DNA from: Lebetimonas natsushimae
GTDB lineage: Bacteria; Campylobacterota; Campylobacteria; Campylobacterales; Nautiliaceae
DNA: 64,000 nt
Assembly: GCF_002335445.1 (NCBI RefSeq)
Contig: NZ_BDME01000002.1
Location: forward strand, 372,001-436,000
Direction: 5' to 3'
Positions 9,538 to 17,336 of this stretch are shown here, in pieces (positions within the stretch are counted from its first letter, which is position 1; the number at the start of each line of letters is the position of its first letter). Below the pieces are notes generated by a model, which made no database searches, was not told where the DNA came from, and was given only the letters and a program-made list of their open reading frames with translations. The translations under genes were made by a program, and so were the position numbers.

Positions 9538-10364
9538 TAAATTGGATAATTTTTGCTTTTTTGGCTCCGATTTTAGGTGGATTAATTTACGGAATAGAAA
9601 GGGTGGTTAAAGCCAGAATGCAGGGAAGAATGGGGCCGCCTGTTATGCAGCCATTTTATGATTTTGCAAAACTTATGGATAAACGACCTTTAATGATTCA
9701 TTCTTTGCATGCTTTAATGGGTATTATGTATTTTGTGGCTGAATGGTTTTCACTGTTTGTATTATTTTTAGGTCATGATGTTTTAATAGCGGTATTTTTT
9801 CATGTATTAGCAGTTTTAGCCTTGGTAATAGGGGCTAGCAGTGTGAGAAGCCCTTATTCGGTGCTTGGGGCATTGAGAGAACTTATGCATATGATAAGTT
9901 ATGAGCCTTTTATGGTTTTAATGGTTGTAGGTTTTTATTTGGTTAGCGGCAGTTTTAGTATTAATGATATTTTACAAAGCGAGCCTTTAATTTATAAACT
10001 GCCTTTGGTGTTTATGGCGTTTTTATTTATCATCCCTATGATGCTTCAAAAATCTCCTTTTGACGTTGCAGAAGCCCATCAGGAAATAATTGGGGGACCT
10101 GAAATTGAATACAGCGGACCTTTTTATGAGGCCGTTTATACAGGTAAATGGATTGAATATATTTATGTGTTTTTCTTTATGTTTTTATTTGGTGGAAGAA
10201 ATTACATTTTAGGAGTTATTTTAGTAATTTTTGCATTTTTCTTTGTAAATCTGCTTGATAATGCCACAGCAAGACTTGATTTTAGGAAAATGGTTAAATT
10301 TTCATGGATATTTTTAATTCCGCTTGCGGCATTGAATATTATATTACTAGCTTTATGGAGGTAA
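9534..10364 (+). CDS. echB: Ech-type hydrogenase membrane subunit EchB (NuoH-like)
   Basis: A 276-residue, multi-span protein of the NuoH/HycD family, which forms the junction between the hydrophilic hydrogenase arm and the ion-pumping subunit. Diagnostic segments are ERVVKARMQGRMGPPVMQPF near residue 21, the loop SPFDVAEAHQEIIGGPEIEYSG near residues 178-200 (rich in conserved acidic residues) and YEAVYTGKWIEY. The start ATG overlaps the echA stop by 4 bases, indicating translational coupling. Confidence 0.88.
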   Translation: MINWIIFAFLAPILGGLIYGIERVVKARMQGRMGPPVMQPFYDFAKLMDKRPLMIHSLHALMGIMYFVAEWFSLFVLFLGHDVLIAVFFHVLAVLALVIGASSVRSPYSVLGALRELMHMISYEPFMVLMVVGFYLVSGSFSINDILQSEPLIYKLPLVFMAFLFIIPMMLQKSPFDVAEAHQEIIGGPEIEYSGPFYEAVYTGKWIEYIYVFFFMFLFGGRNYILGVILVIFAFFFVNLLDNATARLDFRKMVKFSWIFLIPLAALNIILLALWR

Positions 10365-10366
10365 TT

Positions 10367-10858
10367 ATGGGTATATTTAGTAAATTCAGAAAAAAATCCC
10401 CTTGGATATTGCATTACAATACCGGAGGGTGTAACGGGTGTGATATAGAAATTTTGGCTGCACTCGCTCCGAAATATGATATTGAAAGATTTGGTGCGCT
10501 TAATAAAGGAAATCCAAAGCAGGCTGATATTTTGCTTGTTACCGGTCCTGTTACCAAAAATTGTAAAGATGTCTTAAGAAGACTTTATCTTGAAATGCCA
10601 GAACCAAAAGTTGTGGTTGCAATGGGTGCTTGTGCACATGGAGGCGGAATTTTCAGAAATTTTTACCATGTGGAAAACGGCGTGGATAATGTAATTCCAG
10701 TAGATGTCTGGATTCCTGGATGTGCCCCGAGGGTTGAAGCATTGATTGACGGGATAGTGGAGGCTATTGAAATTTGGCAGCAAAAATCAAAAGAAAAAGA
10801 ATATATGAGAAATCATGAGGAAAATTATGAGAGATTAGGAGTAAAAGATGACAATTAA
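10367..10858 (+). CDS. echC: Ech-type hydrogenase small subunit EchC (NuoB-like, 4Fe-4S)
   Basis: A 163-residue electron-transfer subunit next to the NiFe centre. The expected four Cys for the proximal 4Fe-4S cluster are visible: C22 and C25 in NTGGCNGCDIE, C89 in AMGACAHGGG and C119 in WIPGCAPR. I chose the ATG at 10367 because GGAGG sits at 10357-10361. An in-frame ATG at 10304 would run 61 bases into echB. The last residues overlap the next gene by 11 bases. Confidence 0.93.
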   Translation: MGIFSKFRKKSPWILHYNTGGCNGCDIEILAALAPKYDIERFGALNKGNPKQADILLVTGPVTKNCKDVLRRLYLEMPEPKVVVAMGACAHGGGIFRNFYHVENGVDNVIPVDVWIPGCAPRVEALIDGIVEAIEIWQQKSKEKEYMRNHEENYERLGVKDDN

Positions 10859-11222
10859 TCCACAAATTAACATAAAAGAAGTAACGCTTGATAATGTTGT
10901 AGAGGAAATTAAAAATTTTTATGATGAAAATAGCTGGCATTATATAACGGTAAATGCTACGGATTTAGGTGGAAAACTTCAGATAGACTGGCTTTTTTCA
11001 AAATATAAAGATAAAAATATCATCCAGATCTTCAGAATTCCGGAAGTCAACTACGATGCAAAAATTCCTAGTATTGTAGGTATGATACCATCAGCGTGGC
11101 TTAGTGAATGGGAACTTGCAGATTTATTCGGACTTGATGTTGAAAATGCTGCAACAGGAGTGTTTATTGCGCCTGATGCACCTAAAGCTCCTCTTAGAAA
11201 GGATGGTTCATGGGAAAAATAG
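10848..11222 (+). CDS. echD: Ech-type hydrogenase subunit EchD (NuoC-like)
   Basis: A 124-residue soluble subunit related to the 30-kDa NuoC family. The C-terminal part has the typical IVGMIPSAWLSEWELADLFG and then PDAPKAPLRKDGSWEK. In energy-converting hydrogenases this protein packs against the large and small subunits and carries no metal. Weak N-terminal conservation is normal for the family. It overlaps echC upstream and echE downstream (13 bases), so the stoichiometry is probably set by translational coupling. Confidence 0.88.
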   Translation: MTINPQINIKEVTLDNVVEEIKNFYDENSWHYITVNATDLGGKLQIDWLFSKYKDKNIIQIFRIPEVNYDAKIPSIVGMIPSAWLSEWELADLFGLDVENAATGVFIAPDAPKAPLRKDGSWEK

Positions 11223-12292
11223 TAGTGCCGTTTGGTTCGCAACATGTGGCTTTGCCGGAGCCTGTGAGTTTTTTATTTGAAACTCAAAATGAAATAATTA
11301 CAAAAGTGGAAACCCATATAGGATATGTTCACAGAGGTATAGAGAAAGCTGCCGTTACAAAATTTGAATATAATCAATTACCATATCTTACCGCGAGGGT
11401 TTGCGGACTTTGTTCTATAACCCATGCCGGGGCTGTGGTACACGGGCTTGAAAAACTAATGGGAATTGAGGTTAACAAAAGAATTGATTATTTAAGAATG
11501 CTGGTAGTTGAACTTGACAGGATTCATTCACATATGTTAGCAAACGGACACGTGGCTGAAGTTGTCGGATATGAAAATCTTTTTATGCAGACATTCAGGG
11601 CAAGAGAAGATGTAATGGATATTCTTGAGAGAATTACAGGAAACAGGGTTCAGTATGATTATCAGGTAATAGGGGGAGTCAGCAGGGATATTGACACTGA
11701 AACAGTTGAATTTGCCAAGAAAAAATTGAAAAAATTAAAAGATAATGTATTAAAAGTGATGGAATTTCACGACAGTGACTATACTTTCGGTCTTAAAACA
11801 AAAGGGGTAGGGACTATTTCAAAAGAGATGGCTGCTAAATATAATGTGGCTGGACCAATTGCCAGGGCAAGCGGTCTTGAAACTGACGCAAGGGCTGAAT
11901 TTGATTATCTGCCTTTTGAAGAAATAGGGTATAAAATGCAATTAAGAACTGAAGGTGATGTATGGGCCAGAAATATGGTAAGGTTTGATGAGGTTTTAAA
12001 TTCAATTGAAATGTGTGAAAATATTTTGGATAATCTGCCTGAGGGTGAACATAAGGTAAAAGTAAAAGGCAGACCAAACGGTGAAACTGTTGTAAGGGTT
12101 GAAGCTCCAAGGGGTGAATGTTTTTATTATCTAAAAGGCAGCAATAAAAAATTAATGGATAGGGTAAGAATAAGGGTACCTACATACGCCAATATTCCTA
12201 TTTTAAAAGAATTGTTTTTAGGGGCTAAATATTCAGATGCTCAGGCAATAGTTTTAAGTTTTGACCCTTGTATGAGCTGCACCGCAAGATAA
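11210..12292 (+). CDS. echE: Ech-type [NiFe] hydrogenase large subunit EchE (group 4)
   Basis: A 360-residue catalytic subunit. Both NiFe-binding motifs are intact: RVCGLCSITH (C65, C68, H72) near the N terminus and DPCMSCTAR (C354, C357) at the very C terminus. All four Cys ligands distinguish it from NuoD of complex I. The protein ends three residues after the last Cys, so it has no cleavable C-terminal peptide, as is known for CooH and EchE. Maturation should therefore not need a HycI-type endopeptidase. The start MGKIVVPFGSQHVALPEP is canonical. Confidence 0.95.
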   Translation: MGKIVVPFGSQHVALPEPVSFLFETQNEIITKVETHIGYVHRGIEKAAVTKFEYNQLPYLTARVCGLCSITHAGAVVHGLEKLMGIEVNKRIDYLRMLVVELDRIHSHMLANGHVAEVVGYENLFMQTFRAREDVMDILERITGNRVQYDYQVIGGVSRDIDTETVEFAKKKLKKLKDNVLKVMEFHDSDYTFGLKTKGVGTISKEMAAKYNVAGPIARASGLETDARAEFDYLPFEEIGYKMQLRTEGDVWARNMVRFDEVLNSIEMCENILDNLPEGEHKVKVKGRPNGETVVRVEAPRGECFYYLKGSNKKLMDRVRIRVPTYANIPILKELFLGAKYSDAQAIVLSFDPCMSCTAR

Positions 12293-12302
12293 AGGAGCTG
12301 TA

Positions 12303-12809
12303 ATGGTTAAAATGTTTATTGAATCTGTGAAAAATCTTGTTTCAGAGCCTGAAACTATAAAATATCCTTTTGAGCCTTCGCCTGAACCGAAAGGATACAG
12401 GGGATTAATTATTTATAATGAGGAATTTTGTATTTTTTGCGACAAATGCGAAAATATCTGTCCTCCCGGTGCAATTAAATTTGAGGTGGTTGATGTTGAA
12501 AGCGGAAAAAAACAGTATAACTATAATCCTTATTTGTGTATTTACTGTGGGGCTTGTGTGAGTGTCTGTCCAAAGGCCGAGGAGGCTTTGGCTCAGTCTG
12601 AAAAAAGAATGCCGCCGCTTGGAAGAAGTATTTATAAAGAAAAAGGACTTGGATATTTTATTAACGAAATAAACAATCCAAAAGAACTTGAAAAAAAATG
12701 GGGGGAACTTGAAATCAGGGCAAAAGAGTCAAGAGAAAAATTAGCTGAATATAAAAAACAGCAGAGATTAAAAAAACAGGCTGCAAAAAAACAGGAACCT
12801 TCTTCTTAA
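12303..12809 (+). CDS. echF: Ech-type hydrogenase ferredoxin subunit EchF (2x 4Fe-4S)
   Basis: A 168-residue polyferredoxin of the NuoI type. Two clusters are visible: C43, C46, C49 with C53 (CIFCDKCENICPP) and C79, C82, C85 with C89 (CIYCGACVSVCP). It passes electrons between soluble ferredoxin and the small subunit. A charged Lys/Gln-rich tail of about 50 residues follows the second cluster. AAGGAG precedes the ATG. It is the last gene of the operon; no hyp or other maturation genes and no hairpin terminator follow. Confidence 0.92.
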   Translation: MVKMFIESVKNLVSEPETIKYPFEPSPEPKGYRGLIIYNEEFCIFCDKCENICPPGAIKFEVVDVESGKKQYNYNPYLCIYCGACVSVCPKAEEALAQSEKRMPPLGRSIYKEKGLGYFINEINNPKELEKKWGELEIRAKESREKLAEYKKQQRLKKQAAKKQEPSS

Positions 12810-13042
12810 TTTCTTTTTTTTTTAATATTAATTAACATTGATAAAATAAAAAAATATTTCAAAGATAAAAAAATTACATACAAGAGTCATTTTACTAACA
12901 TATTCTTCTAATTTTGCTAAAAATTGCAAACTGCCCATAGTTCTTAGAATTTGGTGCATTTTTTTTAATAAAAAATTTTATTAAATTCCAGAGTGTCAAT
13001 ATTTTTACTTTTCAGTTATTTAATCAGTGTCAATTTTTTTTA
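12810..13042. other. AT-rich intergenic stretch with repeated GTGTCAAT boxes
   Basis: There is no gene between echF and the dehydrogenase gene (289 bases including its promoter). The sequence is AT-rich with homopolymer tracts. It contains GTGTCAAT twice in direct orientation (12993-13000 and 13027-13034), 34 bases apart start to start. The second copy is followed by its inverted copy ATTGACAC (13042-13049), which overlaps the -35 box of the next promoter. This suggests a regulator-binding site. No terminator hairpin for the hydrogenase operon is evident. Confidence 0.45.
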
Positions 13043-13088
13043 TTGACACAGATTATTTTTAGAGTTATAATATGAATACCTATTCATA
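13043..13088 (+). promoter_or_regulatory. Consensus sigma70 promoter with palindromic operator candidate
   Basis: TTGACA (13043-13048), a 17-base spacer and TATAAT (13066-13071) are a perfect match to the sigma70 consensus. The sequence from 13071 to 13088 is a perfect inverted repeat, TATGAAT-ACCT-ATTCATA, which overlaps the -10 box and the likely transcription start. That is a classic repressor position, and the half-site resembles ArsR/SmtB-family operators (inference). GGAGGGG follows just before the ATG at 13099. Confidence 0.75.
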
Positions 13089-13098
13089 AGGAGGGGAT

Positions 13099-14031
13099 AT
13101 GAAAATCGGGTTTTTTGAAATAAAAGAGGAGGAAAAAGAGTTTTTTGAGAAAAATCTAAAAAATTACAATGTTGAACTGCATTTTTATACAGAAACAGTA
13201 AATGAAATTAATGAAAATGATTTTGATGTTATAAGTATTTTTATTAATTCAAAAATAGATAAAAATGTTTTGGATAAATTTCAGAATTTAAAATATATTC
13301 AGACACGCTCAACCGGATATGACCATATTGATTTGGTGGAATGTTATAAAAGGGGGATTAAAGTCAGCAATGTAAGGGGGTATGCAGGGCCTGCCGTTGG
13401 GGAGTTTGCTTATGGGCTTTTGCTTGAAGCAATTAGAAAAATTTATGCAGCAATTGAAAGATTAAAAAAGGGAAATACATATTATAAAGATTTAAAAGGT
13501 ATGGAGATTGAGGGTAAAAATATAGGGATTTTGGGACTTGGGACAATAGGGCTTCAGATTGCTAAAATAGCAAAAGGTTTTGGTGCCAAAATTTACGGAT
13601 TTTCAAGGACAAAAAAAGATATTTATGGTGAGCTTGGTATTAATTTTTGCTCATTGGAATATGTTTTAAAAAAGAGTGATTATCTTTTTATTGCCCTGCC
13701 TCTAACTCCCCAGACTAAAAATTTGATTAATAAAAATAATATAAAGCAATTTAGAGGAAATGTAATAATAAATCCCGCAAGGGCTGAGATTATTCAAAAA
13801 GAAGTTTATGAAAATTTTAAAGGAATAATTGCTGCCGATGTATTGCCTGATTGGAATTTGGCAAAAAAAGAAAATATTATTGCAACTCCTCATATGGCTT
13901 ATTATACAAAAGAGGCTCTTTTTAGAATAATGCAAATAAGTCTTGATAATTTAATTGACTTTTTAAATGGTAAAACACCGAGATTTTGTTTAAAAGAAGA
14001 ATGTAAAAAGGATTATAAGGAGTGCAAATGA
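13099..14031 (+). CDS. D-isomer-specific 2-hydroxyacid dehydrogenase
   Basis: A 310-residue NAD-dependent dehydrogenase (D-lactate/glycerate family). The catalytic domain holds QTRSTGYDHIDL, and the Rossmann motif GLGTIG is at residues 146-151. The catalytic Arg is in NPARAE (about residue 228) and the His in ATPHMAYYT (about residue 265). The C terminus is unusual, ending in a Lys/Cys-rich tail with C297, C302 and C309. The substrate is not determined by sequence; D-lactate is a reasonable guess. The stop overlaps the start of a tetraheme cytochrome gene in an ATGA arrangement. Confidence 0.88.
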   Translation: MKIGFFEIKEEEKEFFEKNLKNYNVELHFYTETVNEINENDFDVISIFINSKIDKNVLDKFQNLKYIQTRSTGYDHIDLVECYKRGIKVSNVRGYAGPAVGEFAYGLLLEAIRKIYAAIERLKKGNTYYKDLKGMEIEGKNIGILGLGTIGLQIAKIAKGFGAKIYGFSRTKKDIYGELGINFCSLEYVLKKSDYLFIALPLTPQTKNLINKNNIKQFRGNVIINPARAEIIQKEVYENFKGIIAADVLPDWNLAKKENIIATPHMAYYTKEALFRIMQISLDNLIDFLNGKTPRFCLKEECKKDYKECK

Positions 14032-14363
14032 AAAAGACAATCCTTTTTATAGGGGCTATTTTATTTGCATGCAGCAGTGATTGTCTGCAGTGTCACCCGA
14101 AACTTAAAAATATGGAAAATAATCCAAAAAACAGATATTATAAAGAACATCATTTTTTAAAAACATGTACTAAATGTCATCCTAATCATCCTGAAAAAGG
14201 CATGGACAAATGCGGGGCTGACTGTTTTGACTGTCACAGTAGGGAAAAATTAACCAATACCCCAATACCTGAGCATCAAAAATTAAAGACCTGTACTAAA
14301 TGTCATAAAGAGAGTGTAAATGATATTTTAAATGAAGATAATAATTTTATTTTTAAAAAATAA
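14028..14363 (+). CDS. Small periplasmic tetraheme cytochrome c
   Basis: A 111-residue exported protein. After a short signal-like segment (MKKTILFIGAILFACSSD) there are four CxxCH heme-binding motifs: CLQCH (19-23), CTKCH (47-51), CFDCH (66-70) and CTKCH (89-93). There are also many extra His that could serve as distal ligands, and two extra Cys (C62, C16). I chose the ATG at 14028, with AAGGAG upstream, over a GTG at 14022. It is co-transcribed with the dehydrogenase. The family resembles small NapC/NrfH- or c7-like carriers, but I cannot assign a named one. Confidence 0.85.
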   Translation: MKKTILFIGAILFACSSDCLQCHPKLKNMENNPKNRYYKEHHFLKTCTKCHPNHPEKGMDKCGADCFDCHSREKLTNTPIPEHQKLKTCTKCHKESVNDILNEDNNFIFKK

Positions 14364-14397
14364 ATTTAAAAAAACTCTTCAATTTCTTTAATTTCTA

Positions 14398-14426
14398 TTG
14401 ACATTACTTACTTTTTTTCTTATAAT
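14398..14426 (+). promoter_or_regulatory. Promoter of the tRNA cluster
   Basis: TTGACA (14398-14403), 17 bases, TATAAT (14421-14426): a perfect sigma70 consensus suited to stable RNA. Between it and the first tRNA, CACAAC (14434-14439) and GTTGTG (14445-14450) form a small leader hairpin that ends 2 bases before tRNA-Lys. Confidence 0.85.
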
Positions 14427-14452
14427 TTCAGTCCACAACAACAAGTTGTGAT

Positions 14453-14528
14453 GACCCGTTAGCTCAGTCGGTAGAGCATCTGCCTTTTAAGCAGAGGGCC
14501 GCTGGTTCGAATCCAGCACGGGTCACCA
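14453..14528 (+). tRNA. tRNA-Lys (TTT)
   Basis: The acceptor arms GACCCGT and ACGGGTC pair fully. The anticodon stem TCTGC/GCAGA encloses loop CTTTTAA with anticodon TTT. The T-arm GGTTCGAATCC is standard and CCA is encoded at 14526-14528. It is first of four tandem tRNA genes. Confidence 0.97.
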
Positions 14529-14532
14529 TCAA

Positions 14533-14608
<76 letters not shown>

Positions 14609-14615
14609 TTAATAT

Positions 14616-14691
14616 GGTCGCTTAGCTCAGTTGGGAGAGCACCAGCCTTACAAGCTGGGGGTCGCAGGTTCGAGCCCTGCAGCGACCACCA
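14616..14691 (+). tRNA. tRNA-Val (TAC)
   Basis: The acceptor GGTCGCT pairs with AGCGACC. The anticodon stem CCAGC/GCTGG encloses CTTACAA with anticodon TAC. The D-arm and T-arm are standard, and encoded CCA ends at 14691. Confidence 0.97.
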
Positions 14692-14700
14692 TTTAAAAAT

Positions 14701-14777
<77 letters not shown>

Positions 14778-14865
14778 TTTATTAATATAAAATATAAATT
14801 TTAAAAAATAAGCGACTGACACTTAAATACAAACCTCTGCTATTAAGTTTTTGCTTTTTTATATT

Positions 14866-15420
14866 TTACAAATTAAAAATTTTTAAATTTTTATAAGAAG
14901 ATTGAATTAAGTTATTATAAAATTCATTTTGATATTTAATTTTATATATTTTAATATTGTTTATTTTTGTCAAATATGTTAATTTTTGATTTTTAATCCA
15001 ATTATTTGTTTTTTCTAATTTTTCTTCTATGTTTACTATTCTTTTATCATAAAATTTTGAATTTTTAAATTCTTTAATGCTAAGAGGCAGATTTTCCCCT
15101 TTAATTCCAATTCCGTCACAGGATAAATCTAAAATAACTTCTCCGTACCATGGACTGAAAGGATATATTTTGCATGCCGGAGGTCTATGTTCATAAAGTG
15201 AGCATTTATTGTCTTTAAGATAAGGGCAGTTTTTATTTAGTGAAAGCGGAATTACCAGTTTTGGGTTTGGTATAAATATTATAAAAATTGGAAAAAATTT
15301 ATATACTTTTTTAATATCTTCTAAAATTAAAGGGGCAAACATTTTGTTTTCACAGCATTTGGTGCAGTTTTGGCAGTTGTTAAATTTTAAATTTTTTAAA
15401 TGTTTAATATTAACATACAT
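14866..15420 (-). CDS. YkgJ-like CxxCxxCC cysteine-cluster protein
   Basis: A 184-residue protein with the signature CQNCTKCC at residues 16-23, then CPYLKDNKCSLYEHRPPACKIYPF around residues 65-88. This pattern belongs to the YkgJ family (putative zinc or Fe-S chelate domain). The biochemical function is unknown even for the family. A Lys/Asn-rich C-terminal extension follows. It is the last gene of the long minus-strand operon, and its start overlaps the peptidase gene upstream by 11 bases. Confidence 0.8.
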   Translation of the reverse strand: MYVNIKHLKNLKFNNCQNCTKCCENKMFAPLILEDIKKVYKFFPIFIIFIPNPKLVIPLSLNKNCPYLKDNKCSLYEHRPPACKIYPFSPWYGEVILDLSCDGIGIKGENLPLSIKEFKNSKFYDKRIVNIEEKLEKTNNWIKNQKLTYLTKINNIKIYKIKYQNEFYNNLIQSSYKNLKIFNL

Positions 15421-16246
15421 TATTTTCCCCTAAAATTTTATAAGTATCTATTTTATAAAAAGTTTTTAATTCTTTATAAATATCAGGAAAATGTTTTTTT
15501 AGAAGTGCAGGTCTTATAAAAAAATATTCACTCATAACGGCAAAAAATTCTGCTTTGTTTGTTGTTGCATATTTGTTTATCAGGTGATATTTTCCTAAAA
15601 ATCTGCCTTTAATTGTCTTTTCTTTAAATTTTTCGTATTCTCTGAACATTATTTTTGCAAATTCTTTTGATTTTTCACTATCAAGAGGAGGTAAACCATC
15701 TATATTACCATCTGAATAATCAATTTCATGTGCAAATTCATGAACTATCACATTTCCTCTACAAGACTTTATTTCTTTTTTTGCATCATTCCAGGCAATT
15801 AAGACAGTGTCATAAGTTGCTTCTCCTTCAATTAATATTTCCTGGTTGGCAAAATATTTTTCTATTTCTTTTTTTACAATTGTACTCGGATATACAAAAA
15901 TATATTCTACATTTGGATAACAGAAATATTTAGCATACAGTGTTAAAAGGCATGCATAAAATGCAATATTTATTTTTATTTCATCAGTAATGTTTATTTT
16001 TATCCCAATAAATTTTTTTTCATTTAAAAATATTTGAATTTTAAAATTCATAACTTTTTTAAGATTTTTAGGTAAAAGGGTGTAATATTTAATATTGTTT
16101 AAAATATCTAGAATTTTTTTTGGGGGAGGCTTTTTTTCTATTTCTTTTAACCAATTTTTATATTTAATATATTCTACTAGTTGAATGAATAAAAAAATAA
16201 AAAATAAGAACCATAAAAAGGCTAAAAATAAAGCAAATTTATCCAT
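15410..16246 (-). CDS. MtfA-like zinc metallopeptidase (M90 family), membrane anchored
   Basis: A 278-residue protein with one N-terminal membrane segment (residues 4-26, FALFLAFLWFLFFIFLFIQL). The zinc motif HEFAHEID near residue 169 is followed by a downstream Asp/Glu-rich segment (DGNIDGLPPL) and a third metal-ligand region (NKAEFFAVMSEYFF). Family knowledge: MtfA binds the Mlc repressor and has peptidase activity in E. coli. Mlc is not seen here, so the role is open. It overlaps crcB by one base. Confidence 0.82.
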   Translation of the reverse strand: MDKFALFLAFLWFLFFIFLFIQLVEYIKYKNWLKEIEKKPPPKKILDILNNIKYYTLLPKNLKKVMNFKIQIFLNEKKFIGIKINITDEIKINIAFYACLLTLYAKYFCYPNVEYIFVYPSTIVKKEIEKYFANQEILIEGEATYDTVLIAWNDAKKEIKSCRGNVIVHEFAHEIDYSDGNIDGLPPLDSEKSKEFAKIMFREYEKFKEKTIKGRFLGKYHLINKYATTNKAEFFAVMSEYFFIRPALLKKHFPDIYKELKTFYKIDTYKILGENNVC

Positions 16247-16632
16247 TATTTAAAGATAGCCTCTATTCCTTTGAAACCTGCAGCCGCAAGTAAAATACTT
16301 CCTATGACATTAAGTAATATATATGAAAGTGATTCAAAAATGAGTCCATTTTTTATAAGGAAAAAACTCTCAACCGCAAATGTTGAAAAGGTCGTAAAAG
16401 CTCCCATCATTCCAGTTGTAAGAAGTGATTTTATATGAGCGTTTTGAATTATACCGTATTGGATAAGACCAATAAAAATTCCAAGCAAAAAACTTCCTAT
16501 AAGATTGACGCTCAGTGTTCCAAAAGGGATGTCATGTTTAAAAGCATTATTTACAAGACCAGCTGTGTAAGCTCTGAGTATTGCACCTATAAAACCACCG
16601 ATACCAATAGCAAGCATTGTGTCAAATTTCAT
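16246..16632 (-). CDS. crcB: Fluoride ion transporter CrcB
   Basis: A 128-residue, four-span protein of the CrcB/Fluc family, which exports fluoride as an antiparallel dimer. Conserved features are GGFIGAILRAY at the N terminus, FGTLSVNLIGSFLLG (with the conserved Asn) and TGMMGAFTTFSTF with the Phe/Thr/Ser track. The start follows the plsC stop by 2 bases. No fluoride riboswitch-like sequence is visible; the gene simply sits inside the operon. Confidence 0.92.
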   Translation of the reverse strand: MKFDTMLAIGIGGFIGAILRAYTAGLVNNAFKHDIPFGTLSVNLIGSFLLGIFIGLIQYGIIQNAHIKSLLTTGMMGAFTTFSTFAVESFFLIKNGLIFESLSYILLNVIGSILLAAAGFKGIEAIFK

Positions 16633-16634
16633 TT

Positions 16635-17336
16635 TTATCCTTTTGTATTATTATATTCTTTATCTAAAATTTCCTGCATTTTTTTTCTCATATCTTCATA
16701 CCAGTTTGGATTGTCTTTTGGATAAAAAGACGGTAAAAATATTACTTTTATGGTTTGTTTTTCTATTCTAAAAGGTTTGTTTTTAAATGCAAAAGGTAAA
16801 TTTATTATAACAAACGGCTGAACTTTTAAATTTAATTTTTCAACTACGCCTTTTAATCCTTTTTTAAAAGGTAACAGTTTTGTCGGGTCTTTTTTATTTC
16901 TTGTACCTTCAGGAAAAGCGGCAATTTTTAAATTTCTTTTTATCCTCTCTTTTATTTCCCTTATCATTTTGATAGTAGAAGCTTTATTTGTCCTGTCTAC
17001 TAAAATCATATCTGTTTTTGTAACCATATATTTTACAACCGGAATTTTACCAAGTTCTGCTTTTGCAATCCAAATAATTTTTTCATCTATAACAGATTCA
17101 AGTAATGCAATATCAAGGTTATTTGTATGATTGCCTAAAAATATATTTGCATTTTTATCTATTTCACCTTCTATGATTATTTCTTTTGCGATCATATCTG
17201 TTAGAATATGCGAGCATTTTTTTCTGTATTTTAATTCATTTTTCGGGTCTATTCCGCATAATGCACCTGTTATAAAAATGCAAATAGCCCCCTTTAATAA
17301 TTTAAAATAAGAAACTAAACTATTCAAGATTTTCAT
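16635..17336 (-). CDS. plsC: 1-acyl-sn-glycerol-3-phosphate acyltransferase
   Basis: A 233-residue membrane acyltransferase that makes phosphatidic acid from lysophosphatidic acid. Motif I is NHTNNLD (H-x4-D) near residue 71. Motif III is FPEGTRNKKDPTKLLPFKKG near residue 137. An N-terminal hydrophobic segment (LLKGAICIFITGALCGI) anchors it. The start overlaps the upstream SH3-like gene by 17 bases. Confidence 0.9.
   Translation of the reverse strand: MKILNSLVSYFKLLKGAICIFITGALCGIDPKNELKYRKKCSHILTDMIAKEIIIEGEIDKNANIFLGNHTNNLDIALLESVIDEKIIWIAKAELGKIPVVKYMVTKTDMILVDRTNKASTIKMIREIKERIKRNLKIAAFPEGTRNKKDPTKLLPFKKGLKGVVEKLNLKVQPFVIINLPFAFKNKPFRIEKQTIKVIFLPSFYPKDNPNWYEDMRKKMQEILDKEYNNTKG

Noticed and set aside
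12836-12858. A shared stretch ATTGATAAAATAAAAAAA at 12838 and near 31139 as a dispersed repeat
   Set aside because: It is low-complexity AT-rich sequence that is expected by chance in this genome.
16246-16700. Fluoride riboswitch controlling crcB
   Set aside because: The gene starts 2 bases after plsC inside an operon and no conserved riboswitch core is visible upstream.
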